NCBI GenBank assembly: GCA_964017125.1
Contig: OZ024914.1
Coordinates: 18,649,630 to 18,713,629, forward strand
Origin: Flabesymbios commensalis
Lineage: Eukaryota > Annelida > Polychaeta > Terebellida > Flabelligeridae
Direction of reading: 5' to 3'
DNA length: 64,000 nt
Shown here: piece after piece, positions 35,301 through 47,600 of the stretch
Layout: every line of letters starts with the position of its first letter
Numbering within the stretch: position 1 is the first letter of the stretch
The notes under the pieces: model-generated
Database searches by the model: none
The model's input: only the letters and a program-made list of their open reading frames with translations
What the model was told of the DNA's origin: nothing
Position numbers and translations under genes: made by a program

Positions 35301-36867
35301 TTTTTCACTCATCCTAACCGTGCGGACAACTAATATTATTTTTATCTGTGACGCCTTTTAATATCTCCCTATCGCCTTTTAACAGTTTACCTGTGCCATG
35401 TAACACCTATTTTTTTTATATTACATTGATTTTTTATACTAAAGGGTAGACTTGGATATAACATTTAGCTTTTTATTTTTTTTTAAACGTTAGCGTATTC
35501 TATGTGTTTTGAAAATGGTGATGAAAACAGTCTAATATTTAGATTAAATATTCTCAAATCAAGCTAATAACCATTTCATTGATTTTGTCACACCAAAAAT
35601 GGAATTCGAAATATTATGCATCTTTGTTTGTTTAGTTTCAAAGTTATCATATTTTAGTTGTAAAATAACTGTGGCGGCTATCTTGGATTTAAAAGTCAAA
35701 ATTTTGCCAAATCTACATAATAGCCATTTCATTAGATTTGTCATCACAAAATAGTAGAATTTGATATATTTTGCATTCTTATGGCTTTTTTAGTTTAAAA
35801 GTTGAATTTAGAGAGCAAAGTTGTTTAAAATCTTAGACATAGCCATTTCATCGGATTTTTCACGTCAAAAGTAGTGGGTTTTGATATATTAGGTGCCTCT
35901 ATAACTTAGTTCCAAAGTTATCGTATTTTATATATTTTTTAATGGCGATGGCGGCCATCTTGGATTTAAAGATCTAGAGATAAGATGATCCCAAAGTTAG
36001 GAAATAACCATTTCAATGGATTTATCACCCCCAAAATAGTAAAATGACCCTTATTTGGCATATTTATGGCTTGCTTAGTTCTAGAATTAACAAATGTAAT
36101 GTTTTTTTTCAAATTGGAGATTGGTAACCGATTTGCTATGCTAATTAGATGACACAAAACCAAAAAGTATGCTTGGGAACCGGGCTAATCGTGTTCAGCA
36201 TATATTAATTTTGGTGAAAATTCACATATCTTGAAAATGCGTCTAAAATAGATGCCCAAAACCGTAACCCTTAGAACACTGAAGTCGACTACAGTAGCCA
36301 TTCTGTGTTTTTGTGAGCACCTGTATAACCAGTTGTTAAAAATAAAATATGCCTTCAATCTTGAAACACTGATATACGTTGGGACTTAAATTTCACAAAT
36401 AACACTAATTTTTAGTCACTTGAGTCTCGCAACTTCAAGTGGCTGAAAATGTAAATTTCTTAGCTCAGTGCTCTAAGGGTCAACAAGGTAGTGGAGTCAC
36501 AATAGGGATTAAATGTTATATGTGGTCACATTGTAAGTCAGCCACGTCGAAAACCCAGAGACAGGGCTTAAAGCTGAGAGAACTAAACAGATTTTTTGCG
36601 ACACCTGTCTCTACTGGATGTGACTGTCCCTCAGGAATGTAAAGAGTTTGTCAGAATTAGGGGTATCAACCTGTTAGGTAGAATGCAGCAATTTGTAGAG
36701 AGCCAATCCATGAGGCCAGTGACTCAGATGTATTAAAATCATGGATTATTTCCACTTGTAAGAGTCCAAACGTGTATTCACTTCCCACACTGTGGAGCTG
36801 TAACATGAAGCCGGCGACAACCACCATCCAGGGAGACTTGAGAAATGAAAGATTAACCATTGTCTGT
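29377..36867 (-). CDS. SLC16/monocarboxylate transporter-like protein, 5 coding exons
   Basis: A membrane carrier of the SLC16 (MCT) family; the substrate is not predictable. Minus-strand exons: 36867-36671 (ATG at 36860 after a TTTCAG acceptor, implying an upstream 5' UTR exon), 34936-34793, 32472-31771, 29880-29755 and 29537-29377. All four introns have GT..AG ends and are phase 1; the product is 440 residues, usual for the family. TM1 is SPWMVVVAGFMLQL. The conserved TM4-TM5 motif is at 127-148 (FEKSRALATGISLAGGG). A loop at about 190-225 separates the two six-helix halves, and GVAGIPGRIIIGYIG is the expected TM8 region. The N-terminal [DE]G[GS]WGW signature is not present, so this is a divergent member. 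The introns contain a SINE, a TTAA MITE and a 0.33-kb duplicated segment. Confidence 0.9.
29907..29971. repeat. GGTA microsatellite
   Basis: AGGTAGGT units in the transporter intron. Related GGTGGGTAGG sequence continues at 30310-30375 on the other side of the SINE, so the SINE inserted into this microsatellite. Confidence 0.85.
29972..30307 (-). mobile_element. Dimeric tRNA-derived SINE, second copy
   Basis: Matches the SINE at 11695-12002 along its length, including both tRNA-like segments and the CATTTCATTT tail. It also has an extra palindrome GGCCAGGAGA...TCTCCTGGCC and a short internal duplication of the GAGATGATT segment. It lies in the intron between the transporter exons at 29755-29880 and 31771-32472, in the same orientation as the gene. 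Confidence 0.85.
31646..31752. mobile_element. CCCAGCAAAC-type MITE copy
   Basis: Arms ATTTGTATAACATTTGTACA and complement flank a GGCCCAACGTC centre, close to the copy at 52580-52688. It lies 19 bp from the transporter exon at 31771 (donor side). Confidence 0.75.
32640..33420. other. Intron sequence with degraded MITE pieces
   Basis: A GCCAGCAAACAGGAG...GGCCAGCGTCG piece lies at about 32950-33050, and GGGCCAGCGTCGCAG...CGACGCTGGCCC at about 33300-33360. Both are partial members of the CCCAGCAAAC family. Confidence 0.5.
33515..33847 (+). repeat. Duplicated intron segment, copy 1
   Basis: About 333 bp matching 34200-34535 in direct orientation with roughly one difference per 12-15 bases. Both begin TTTTGTCAACCAACTTTC and end GGGAACGGTTAAAA. 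Function unknown; possibly an unnamed interspersed repeat. Confidence 0.85.
34200..34535 (+). repeat. Duplicated intron segment, copy 2
   Basis: Direct repeat of 33515-33847, offset about 686 bp, in the same transporter intron. A 14-C run follows at 34566-34579. Confidence 0.85.
34968..35194. mobile_element. TTAA hairpin MITE inside transporter intron
   Basis: Begins TTAAAGGTGATCTATCACCC and ends GGGTGATAGATTGCCTTTAA, the same family as 24594-24797, with a partly triplicated inner arm (GGGTCACATGATAGCC appears twice). Its left end is 32 bp from the exon at 34793-34936, just outside that exon's splice acceptor. Confidence 0.9.
35540..36170. repeat. Diverged tandem repeats of about 120-165 bp
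   Basis: The phrase (A/T)AGCCATTTCAT(T/C)GGATTT(G/T)TCA recurs near 35565, 35720, 35845 and 36005, each followed by CAAAATAGT- and TTTAGTTCCAAAGTTA-like segments. Some units end in GGCGGCCATCTTGGATTT. The repeats lie in the first coding intron of the transporter. Confidence 0.7.
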
Positions 36868-36912
36868 CTGAAACATAAGGAAGATAATTTGAATCGCAAA
36901 CCTTCGCAAAGC

Positions 36913-37378
36913 GTGAGTGAGTGAGTGAGTGAGTGAGTGAGTGAGTGAATGAGTGAGTGAGTGAGTGAGTAAGTGAGTGAGTGAGTGAGTGGGTGGGTGG
37001 GTGGGTGGGTGGGTGGGTGAGTGAGTGAGTGTATGAGTGAGTGAGTGAGTGAGTGAGTGAGTGAGTGAGTGAGTGAGTGAGTGAGTGAGTGAGTGAGTGA
37101 GTGAGTGAGTGAGTGAGTGAGTGAGTGAGTGAGTGAGTGAGTGAGTGAGTGAGTGAGTGAGTGAGTGAGTGAGTGAGTGAGTGAGTGAGTGAGTGAGTGA
37201 GTGAGTGAGTGAGTGAGTGAGTGAGTGAGTGAGTGAGTGAGTGAGTGAGTGAGTGAGTGAGTGAGTGAGTGAGTGAGTGAGTGAGTGAGTGAGTGAGTGA
37301 GTGAGTGAGTGAGTGAGTGAGTGAGTGAGTGAGTTGAGTGAGTGAGTGAGTTGAGTGAGTTGAGTTGAGTGAGTGAGT
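36913..37378. repeat. GTGA tetranucleotide microsatellite
   Basis: About 465 bp of GTGA with a GGGT stretch near 36990-37015 and TTGAG variants at the right end. It lies just upstream of the transporter's first coding exon. The stop-free THSLTHSL frame fused to that exon is an artefact: a splice acceptor lies between them at 36868-36870. Confidence 0.95.
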
Positions 37379-37424
37379 TGTTTATAGAGACAAAAGGATT
37401 TTTTAAATTTGAAATCATCATAAA

Positions 37425-37590
37425 TGACTTAGTTAGCTCTTTCCGCTTTATTTGAATACCTATGTTATGGGTCTACGGCCATTATAAATATTGGAATTCT
37501 TTCAGTTCGGGGACGTCTTTATTCGTCAGAATCGAACGTCTACAGGCGTCAGATTCTGACATATAAAGACGGTCCCTGCGCTATAGAGGT
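37425..37590 (+). repeat. GACGTCAGAAT interspersed repeat
   Basis: Shows AGTTAGCTCTTTCCG, TTTGAATACCTATGTTATGG, CTACGGCCATTATAAATAT and the inverted ACGTC..AGATTCTGAC core of the family seen also at 51661-51844 and 55264-55428. It lies in the space between the two divergent genes. Confidence 0.75.
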
Positions 37591-38640
37591 TGCATATGAT
37601 TTGTTGTTTGGTGTAAGCCTGAATTGTTTTCGATGCAGAGCTGCTTTAGATTACAGTAGATGTTGCATTGAAATGGCGACACAATATTATGTTGGACATA
37701 ATATACAGTTATATTTCTGTTCAGGGAATAACAATTTTAAAGTGTTACAGTAACACCTGATACATTATTGTATGCTGGATGGTTTGGATATAAAAGCTAA
37801 ACATGCAAACTCATTCATGCCAAATCATTCGTATTTTCTCCGATACCATCGCTAATTTTGTATTTACAAAATATATAATTTCAGGGCTATCCATAATGTT
37901 TGGCAGGTGATTGACTATTCACTTGACGTGTAATAGCAATTATAGTGGACGTTTGACAATCTGGGCAGGAGATTATAAGCCAGCAGTGACAACAACAGGT
38001 CAGAACACGGTGTAACAACTGTCAATAAGCCGCTAACTAAGCACCCAGTAATCCTGACGCCGGGATTATTACGACACGAACGTCAAACCTATTATCCGCT
38101 ACGTGTCGAAAAATAAATATAATTGTTTTCTATGAAAACTAGGAAAAAAGACCGCGGTGTCTATTATAGACCTCAATCGTCAAAGATTCCTTCTTACGTT
38201 TATTCACCAAAATGACAAAATGTGTATACAGTTTATTGAAATAAAACGGTATAACGGCAAGAAAGATGTCCTTAGCTTTTGATTGATATTTGATGTTTGA
38301 TGGTTATTTTATGATGTGATTTTTTAACTTTTCGATCGCCTAAAACTGTGACTTGCTTACCGCGATCCACAACTTCAAGTGACTGCAAATTTTCCGTTAC
38401 TTTGAGATGCCGCAAATCGCATCTCAAAGTGAAAAGAATCGGTCTGTGCCAGGCGGGGTTAAAGTGAGTTTGAATGGGCATTTGACACGTCGTGAGTAAT
38501 AAGGCTCCCGGGCAGAAAGGGTTAATCCTTTGCGCACTGGACCGGACAGCGTTAAGAGAAAGTGGTCAATATCAATTAGTACTTGTTTCATGATTGACAT
38601 TGTAACACATTATCGTAAGGTGTTCACAATAAAGACCATA
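37591..38640. other. Intergenic space between divergent genes
   Basis: The 5' ends and promoters of the two genes probably lie here, but no TATA box, initiator or CpG-rich stretch is clear enough to call. A CACTTGAAGTTGTGG-type palindrome occurs at about 38365-38430. Confidence 0.4.
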
Positions 38641-41600
38641 ATGACGGACTCATTAAGTGACAATTCTACCAAGACAATATCTGTTTACCTTAATACGCAC
38701 AATGATGATTCATCTGTTCATAATTCCTTGTCTCCTATATCTGAAGATCGATCTACTGACTGTGAAAGCTCCTCCGATTCAAGCGATGAAGGTAGGTGTT
38801 TTTTCTTGATTATTAATGTCATAATTATTGCTGTTGTCTTCACCGCCATTTTTCATTTTTTTTGTGGTATATAAACGAGAAAATAAGCCTTGTTATATCA
38901 CTTGGTCACGTCATATACGAGCAAATATAATGAAGGGTATTAATTTTGTTTTTAGTTGAAAAAAATAAGCGGGCAAACCAACAGTATTTCTCCACGTAGG
39001 CCTAGACCACTTTTCTATTTGATAAAAATGTAGGTCACTTAGGGAATTCAGTATGTCATCATTTAAATATGACGAGTTTACCATGTCTGAAAAAGTATTA
39101 ATTGCTTATTTTCTCTGCAATAAATAGGCCTATTTTTGAAAAAAATTAACAATTTGAAAAATATTAAGCTCCCTGTTGTTTGCAAATAATGCCCACACGT
39201 TGGTCGTGATAAACAGATAATTCTTCTAAACGTCACCAAGCTAGGATGTAATCTCATTTTTTTGTGTCAAATTATTCAGACACATCTTGCAACAAAACTA
39301 TTAGGAAATCAGTCTCATGACAGGTCATTCAAAAAAGTTGCATTGATTTGTATTTGCAGATCTATTGGAAAACAGGAAGCGAAAATTAATGATGATGGAA
39401 ATTTCTGAGAGAACGTATAGAAAAGCATGCTGTAAGTTTTCTGTTCCACCTTCCACCATGGTGCTGAGTAGTATTCATCAGAGAGAGATGATCCTGAAGA
39501 ACCAGCCGATGTCAGATGGTGAAGTCAGAGCGTGTGCCATAGCCTTAGTGGTCAGTTACTATTTATAGATTATGTCATGGCTAACGTTGTATTGTCTCGC
39601 ATATCAGCCCGACCTAGTTGTATTATCCAGAGGGTCATGGGTCTTGCATCGTCTCCGTACCGCAGGTCCATGATTCCGAGGGAGAATACAACTAGAGAGG
39701 GCTTATGTAAGAGACAATACGACTTTAGCCATGTTATTGTCTTTTTATCTCATACCAACATAGAGAACTGACTTATTCCAACGTAAATGGCCATATGCCC
39801 AGGTCATAATTTAACTTGGCTTCTAACTTAGCCTAAGTCCACTTATTCCCAAATTATTAACCCTTTGACTTCCAGGCCGGGGTGCATGCCAGGATCCAGA
39901 TATACTGGTGTACGAGTTCTATTTTTCGTCATTTGAAGCTGGAATTGCTAACGCAATTTCCAGCTTCAAATGACGAAAAATACATAAATGTAGTATATAT
40001 TTGACGAAAATTTGTGTCATTTTATGGTTACGTTCATTGACGAATGACGACGGAAATTTCCGTCATGTATGGTAGTGAAAAGGTTAATAATCCAGTTAAG
40101 ATTAGCATAGCAACACTGTATGACCGATATTCTATATTTTTTTTTCTTCAAGTTCAACAGCGAGATAAATTCATGTCCATGTGTCCTGTGATCTAAGTTA
40201 AATATATATATTTCTAAGGTAAACATATATATTCTAATACCATCTCATATTATCAATAAAAAGGTACTGGTTACAATTATTCAAATTATAGAAACATAGC
40301 ATTTTTGCATGGTCGTATTTTATGAGGTGCACACCCTGTGTCCCGCCTGAAATCATAACTCATGAACATTAAATCATATTCTAAAGAACGAAACCAAGCA
40401 CAACATTCATTCGGCAGATTAGTACATTCATGTACATTGACACAAATGGAACTAAAAACAAGTATGACGATGTTCGGGGTACCATCGTTATCTGTCACGT
40501 GGTCTTGTTGGGTCGACGCAAGTTTTCTCACCGCAAGACAATTTTTGACATTTTCACCCGGATTTATCGAACAAATCATCATATTTCATAGATCATATTG
40601 TATATAAAGCTTCAGTCGTCACATTCATTATCACTTTCAAGATTTTTTGGAATATTTGCACCTTTCTGATTGATTTGAAAATTTTGCACGATGATATAGA
40701 ATTGGATTGTATATACTGTACACACCAGGATTACCTGCACAGATTTCTGCACACACCTGTTGATTGCACCTTTGTTTATTGCACAATTACACAGCACAAT
40801 GGATCAACAACCACAGGCCAAGGAGTCAGTAGAACCACTGTTTTTCCGCCAAGCGGATTTTGAAAGCGCTCTCGAGCAGAGCAACTTACAAGGTGACACA
40901 GCTAAGACCCCACTCAGGCCGTACGAGGTATGCACAGCGGCAGCTAAAATAACTGGCCCAGGGAAAATTGAAGGCGCCCAAAACGTACGCGGGACATGGC
41001 GCCTATACTTCAAAACAAGAGAGACCAGGCTGAACTTCATAACCCGAAAATATATCATGCTACGGGATCAACTTGTTCCACTATATGACAAAAATCCTAC
41101 AGTGACAAGGCAAAACAATCCTGATGAGATTAGAGAAAAAATTACAATTAAAGATATACCACTCTCTGTTTCAAATGATTTGATTGCAGAACACATGTCA
41201 GAGATCGGAGTCATCCTGAAAACTGACGTTAAATATGCAAATGAACGAGACAATAATGGAAAATTAACTGATTACAAGAATGGGGATAGATATATGTATG
41301 CAGAAGGACCCATCAAAAACGCACTCAACAGAAACGCATACATTGCACATCGTAAGTGTCGTATTTTCCACAATGGACAGTTTAATGTTGACTGCAAGGC
41401 TTGCCATCAAGCCGGACACAAAGCAGGGAATCCTGCTTGCCCAGCTATGAACACTGAGATAGAGATGACATGTTTTGCAACCCATCATGTGGTCCTATCA
41501 AACACATACCACAATAAAATATCAGCGTATGGTCAAACATTCAAAAGTGTTCAACATGCCTGGTTGTGGAAACGCGCTTATGATAACAAACAGCTCGATC

Positions 41601-44600
41601 TGGCACAACGGATTAAAGACGCCGAACATGCTGGATTAGCTACAAGATTATCACATGACATCAAGGACAATAAAGATATAGATAATGACACTTCTAGCAT
41701 GAAGCATCTCCTTACTCTGAAAGCTAAGCAATGCACCGAATATCAGGCAGCACTATCAAATTCAGCCCCGTCATGGCGGCAGCAATTACAGACAAATTTT
41801 GGGGTACTGGCCTTAGTGCACAGGCCACAACACGCACTAAACCAGAATATTGGCCTGGCAACAACATGTTGGGTAAAATCATGGCTGATATTCGTGATGA
41901 GCTGATTACACGACAACATACACAAGACAACCTGGAGCAAATGGAAGGATCGCCGGTCAAGGATGGTGAGACTGACGTAGGATCAACACCAGATGGAGAC
42001 GCTGCTAGAGGGGAAGCACAGGTTGATGCAGAGACAACACCACGTGAGACTGTGGCAACATCTAGCAACATCACGGATACGCCAAGACAAACAACGACAC
42101 AGATACCAAGCAAAACCACTAACGCACCAGAACGCCATGGTGGTGAACATGACGCACGATCACGCACACGTACGATGAGGAAAGTCACTCATACCAGCAG
42201 TGAACCTCCACACGCACGAAATACACCATCCGTGTTTGACACGCGGAGAAAACGAAGACAAGACAATTCACCACCGCACCAAAAAAAGGCCAAACAAATT
42301 AACATTGGCTCAACAACAACAATGGCAGAGGGCCACAGTGCCATAGACGTTACACCAAATCCCATAACACCACCACTCGCTCAGACGACAGGACTAAATT
42401 CAGATACTGCTAATGCTAAGGTAGCCTGAGTCACGTCAATGTGATAACGGACTGTCAAGAACGGAATATGACCTAGCTCGCCCATGGATAACGCTTGTGA
42501 AAATTCTTAAGAACAACAGCACAAACAATGTCAAGTAAGACAAACATAAGCATATTAACACTAAATGTACGTGGACTTAGGTCCACAACAAAAAGAACAA
42601 CTGTTTTTCAGTGGCTCTTGGCTCAAAATGTCGAAATTATTCTTTTACAGGAAACTTATTTTACTAAATGCAATAAATATAAAATAATGAAACAATGGAA
42701 TGGAAAATCCATACATGGACACTTAAATTCCTTGTTTAGCAAAGGTGTGTCCATTCTGTTTAAACCAGGATTAGATGTAAAGGTAGAAAACGAACATTTT
42801 TGTAACGATGCCAGAAAACTTATTGCAAATGTAAAAATAAACGACATTAACTACTCAATTATCAATTTATACGCTCCAGCAAATGTAACTGAGAGACGAG
42901 AATTTTTTATAACTGCATCGAAATGGTGTAAAGAAAATGTATTGTATGATAGTAATGTAATTGTTGGAGGAGATTTCAACACTGTTGATAATATGGAAGA
43001 CCGACTCTCTGGTAAAACAGATGCTTCGTCATCTAATTTCTCCAAATTTAAAAAATATTTAAATATTGCCGACAGTTGGCGATCTCTTCATTCAAACGAG
43101 AAAGGTTTTACTTTCACCGATTGTTCAAGCAGAACAGCAATGTCACGAATTGATTATATTTTTTGTAATGAAAATTTAGCCAAATATTTGCAGAAGGCAT
43201 ATGTTAAGGTTGCACCAGTACCAGACCACAAGGCGGTTGTGATACATTTACGGTCTAGTAAAACATCTAGAGGACCAGGTTACTGGAAACTAAACAGTTC
43301 TGCGCTTGGAGAAGATGAATTTAAAATTGGCATTAAGGATCTATTTAAAAACACAATTGAAGAATATGAAAACATAAATGATAAAGGCCTGATTTGGGAC
43401 TTATGTAAAATTAGATTCAAAGAATTTTCTATAAACTATTGTACCGAAAAGGCAAGAAATAAAAGATGCGCCATAGAACCCATCGAAAAAGAAATATCAT
43501 CCCACATAGATAATATTATATGACTAGAAAAACGAACAGGAGACAATTGCAATAAATTAAAAGAGCTTCGGAAAACATTAAAATACGAATATGACAAACT
43601 AATGCAAGATAAAGCTAAAGGCGCTCAAATTCGTGCACGAGCAGAATGGGTAGAAAAGGGGGAACGCAGCACGTCATATTTCTTGAGATTAGAAAATATT
43701 AGACAAAATTCTGCTCATATTACTACTTTAAAAGATGAGCGGGGAGACATTGTGAAAAATGACAAAGAAATACTATCAACAGCGAGCGATTTTTACAGAA
43801 AACTTTATATCACACGTAGAAGAAAGCTTGATAATATTAAAAGATACGTAAATAAAACAAATGTGAAAAATAAATTAGAAGAGGCAAAAATGAAAATATG
43901 CGAAGGCTTAGTAACAATAGAAGAAGCCAATGATGTGATAAAAGATCTTCGATTAAAAAAATCCCCAGGATTAGACGGGCTAACTGCTGAATTTTATAAA
44001 GAATTTTGGCCTGATTTTGGTCATTTTGTTATTTCTGTTTTTAACGAAGCTTTCGTAAAATCAGAGCTATGTCCATCACAGAGAGAATCTGTGATGTCAC
44101 AAATCTATAAAAAAGGAGAGCGTGAAAACATAGCCAACTATAGACCAATAAGTCTGATTAATACAGATTACAAAATTCTGGCATTCATTATGTCTAGACG
44201 TATGCAAAAGGTGCTTGCTTTGTAGTGTTATAGATGACGACCAGACCGGGTATATCAAAGGCAGATTTATAGGACAGAATATTAGACTTGTTTCTGATAT
44301 AATTGAAAGCAATAAATATAAAAACGGCATTCTCTTATTTTTGGATTTCAAGAAAGCCTTCGATTCAGTAGAATGGGACTTTATGTTCGAATCTTTAAAA
44401 TTGTTCAATTTTGGTCCAATGTTTTGTCAATGGATCAAGACAATGTATACCAACCCCGTTTTCTGTTTAAAAAATAATGGGTATCTATCGTCCAGGATTA
44501 CCATGGAGAGGGGTATAAGACAAGGGTGTCCTGTATCAGCCCTTTTGTTTATCTTAGTGGTAGAGGTTCTGGCAATTAATATAAGAGAAAATAAAAACAT

Positions 44601-47600
44601 TCATGGTTTAGAAGCGGCCTTTATGCATAAGAAAAAATATATAAAACTTAGTCAATTTGCAGATGACTGCACAGTGTTCTTGAAAAATAAAGCAAACATA
44701 AAAGAATTGCTAGCAGAAATACAATATTTTACTGAAGCGGCTGGTTTAGAACTAAATATAAACAAGACTATAGGCATAGACTTAACAGAAACAGATGAAC
44801 AGACTGATTACGATTACCTAGGAATACATTTTACTTCAAAACCTGTAAAATGCTTAGGTATTTATGTTGGGAAAAGTGATAGAGAGTGTCAAGACCTTAA
44901 CTGGAGTAAAAAAATAGACATTTTAGAGAAAACACTAGACATGTGGAAAAAGAGAGAATTAAGCATTTTCGGTAAAATATTAATTATAAAGACTATTAAT
45001 TTCAAAAATAACTTTTCTATTACTAAATTTGATTCCTTTCAAACAATATAATTAAAAAATTAAGACACTACTGTTTAATTTTATTTGGGGAAAAAGAGAT
45101 AGAATAAAACGCCATATTTTACGACAAGACATCATACATGGAGGTGTAAACATGCTTGACATTGAGACATATTGTCTAGCCCTAAGCGCATCATGGGTTC
45201 CGCGAATTATTAACAGTCAACAAAATAACTGGTCCTTCTACGGCAAACAATATCTGAGATCTTTCGACGATATATCAAAATTAAACTACACGGATTCCCT
45301 CGTCTTTGAGAAATTAAACAGCCTACCATCATTCTATAAAAATATTATTATTAGTTTTTGCAAAGTGAACCAAACTGAGAAACCTGTATCACGAGATGAA
45401 ATACTAAACACGTATATACGGGGAAATAAATGGATCTCATACGAAACAGCTTCTAAAAAACATGTTATATACTTTAAATCCTGGATAGAGAGCGGCATAA
45501 TATATGTTAAAGACATAAAAGTAACACAGGGATCCATAGACGAAAGATATATTTATAATAAATTAAGAACCAAAAACAATTATTTAGCTGAGATTTTTAC
45601 CTTAAAAAAAGCATTACAAACATACTTAAGTACTATACTGGAAAATATACCTGTTGAAAGATTAGAAAACGCCACTCAAAATCAAGAAAATGATCAAATA
45701 ATTCCGCTTTTAAGATGCTCGTCCTATTATAAAACTGTACAAAAATGCTGGCGAGATGTCCCCAAAAGTGAAATTAATTGGAAACGATTATTTGACGACC
45801 AGAGTTTAGAATTTTCCACCATTTATCAAAAAAAGATTTTAGACATCAAAGAAAACAAACTAGCATAATTTAATTACAAGGTTTTACACAATATACTACC
45901 ATGTGGTGTAAATCTATATATGTGGCGTATTATTGATACTAAAAAGTGCGATATTTGCAATATTGATGAAGATAATTCACATTTACTTTACAACTGTGAG
46001 ATAGCAAATTCTATATGGCGAATATTATCGAAAATTTTACAGCGCAACATTAGTACTACTGATGTCATTATAAGTGAACATTGTGAACCACATATTGTTG
46101 ATGTGATAACAATTATTTGTTACGGAATTTTTAAATATTGGATTTTATCAAAATATACCAAAACCAAGAGAAATGTTAACACTTTCCTTGCGTCTTTACG
46201 CGCTTATATTAACTATAGATGTATGTATGACTTACACTGGCAAAAATTATACTTGAATAAAGATACTGTTAATATTTTAAAACGTATTAGAGACACTGCA
46301 TTTTAATAAATTGTTATAGACCTTTTATTATTGTATTATATATGTACATGACCTGCATATCGGTACGCTTATGTGTGATCTATTTGTGGACATGCATCTT
46401 AACATGTGCATGCATACTGATGGATAAGTTATACAACCATTATACTGTTCCTTTTTAGAGATACATATATATTAAGAACATTACATTTGAAATAAAGTTA
46501 TATATTACTAATACTCCATTAAAATATTGTTACACATGTCCAGGTATACATATGTACGCATATGTATGAACGTTTGACAGGAATGCATCTTAAATGTGTG
46601 AAAATCAATTTATATCACCATTTTTTTGTTTCGCTACAGTGTAACCATTATTGTGTTTACATGTATCATGTGTATGTGAATAGGTCTATACATATTACAA
46701 TCAACATGATCAAATCATATAACCATTAATATTCCGTATCATTTTAGTGATAGATGTATATAAGTATACACCGACTTTTGCCTATATATTATTTTGTGAG
46801 AGTAGAAGCTCTCTATTTAATGTATGTGCATCCTAATGCGTAGGTTTGTACATACAAATAGACATACCGTGAATCAAGTTTTATTTATAACCACTATTTT
46901 GTTTCCTTCTACATGTTGTTCTGTTTGTACGTAAACATAGATTTTGATATATTTTGTAAAATTAGAAGCTACTTCTAATCGCATTTTTTAACTCATTTTT
47001 TTCATATATTTTTGCTGTAGGTTTAATCGCATACTATGACTACTACATGAGAAATGACCAATAATAATCATATTTTATTTTCCCCGTAATGTGCAGCCTT
47101 TCATGCTATTTCCAGATACCTCACTTAACTGATCCTCCACTTTCAATCTCCCTCGTGTAATTATATATATATATATTTTCGTACGGAGGTGTGATAAATG
47201 AGGTTTCTGTTGGACACATTAAATATATTCCTACTCACATCCATCATGTTCATGCTGTAGTATAGCTATGCTCCTTTTTATACACATGGATGTAACTAGG
47301 AATATATTTGAGCTGTGATGCCCTTTTCTTTGTGACCTGACCAAAAACAAGGAATGTGTCTTTGCTCATAATATTCGTGAGGTCATAAAAGCTGATCTCG
47401 GGGTCAGTTTTTAGAATGCTGGATAGCCCACAGTTTGTGCTATGCAGTAAACATGGTAAATGACTGACCTCGAGAACAAAGGGGTGTTCACAACCACAAC
47501 CCTATTGTAGTCTAAATTATATAACCACACGTTTCTATAAACATCCCTGCAGACACGAGACATGGGCGCAGTGCTAGTCCAGAGTTGACCCACTATCGTC

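Larger units (their letters stand above)
40600..46500 (+). mobile_element. Tx1/L1-type LINE carrying a NADAR-domain ORF1
   Basis: A two-ORF non-LTR retrotransposon in intron 2 of the LRRC74-like gene, in the same orientation. The ORFs are separated by about 98 bp. The 5' end is not fixed (the ORF1 leader seems to start near 40600-40700). The 3' end is either shortly after ORF2 near the AATAAA at about 46489, or at AATAAA plus poly(A) at 48158-48177, which would give a long 3' UTR. No target duplication was identified. One break in ORF1 and about four in ORF2 make this copy inactive. Confidence 0.85.

Noticed and set aside
36864-37421. N-terminal THSLTHSL extension of the transporter
   Set aside because: Microsatellite translation. 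A TTTCAG acceptor at 36868-36870 and the family start position place the true ATG at 36860.
38530-38640. Upstream in-frame ATG as start of the LRRC74-like protein
   Set aside because: The decayed exon copy at 1298 aligns from the MTD start, and the extra 37 residues are not acidic or conserved in that copy. It is not fully excluded.
40362-40607. Additional short ORF before the NADAR LINE
   Set aside because: No homology, and its position fits flanking DNA or a 5' leader.
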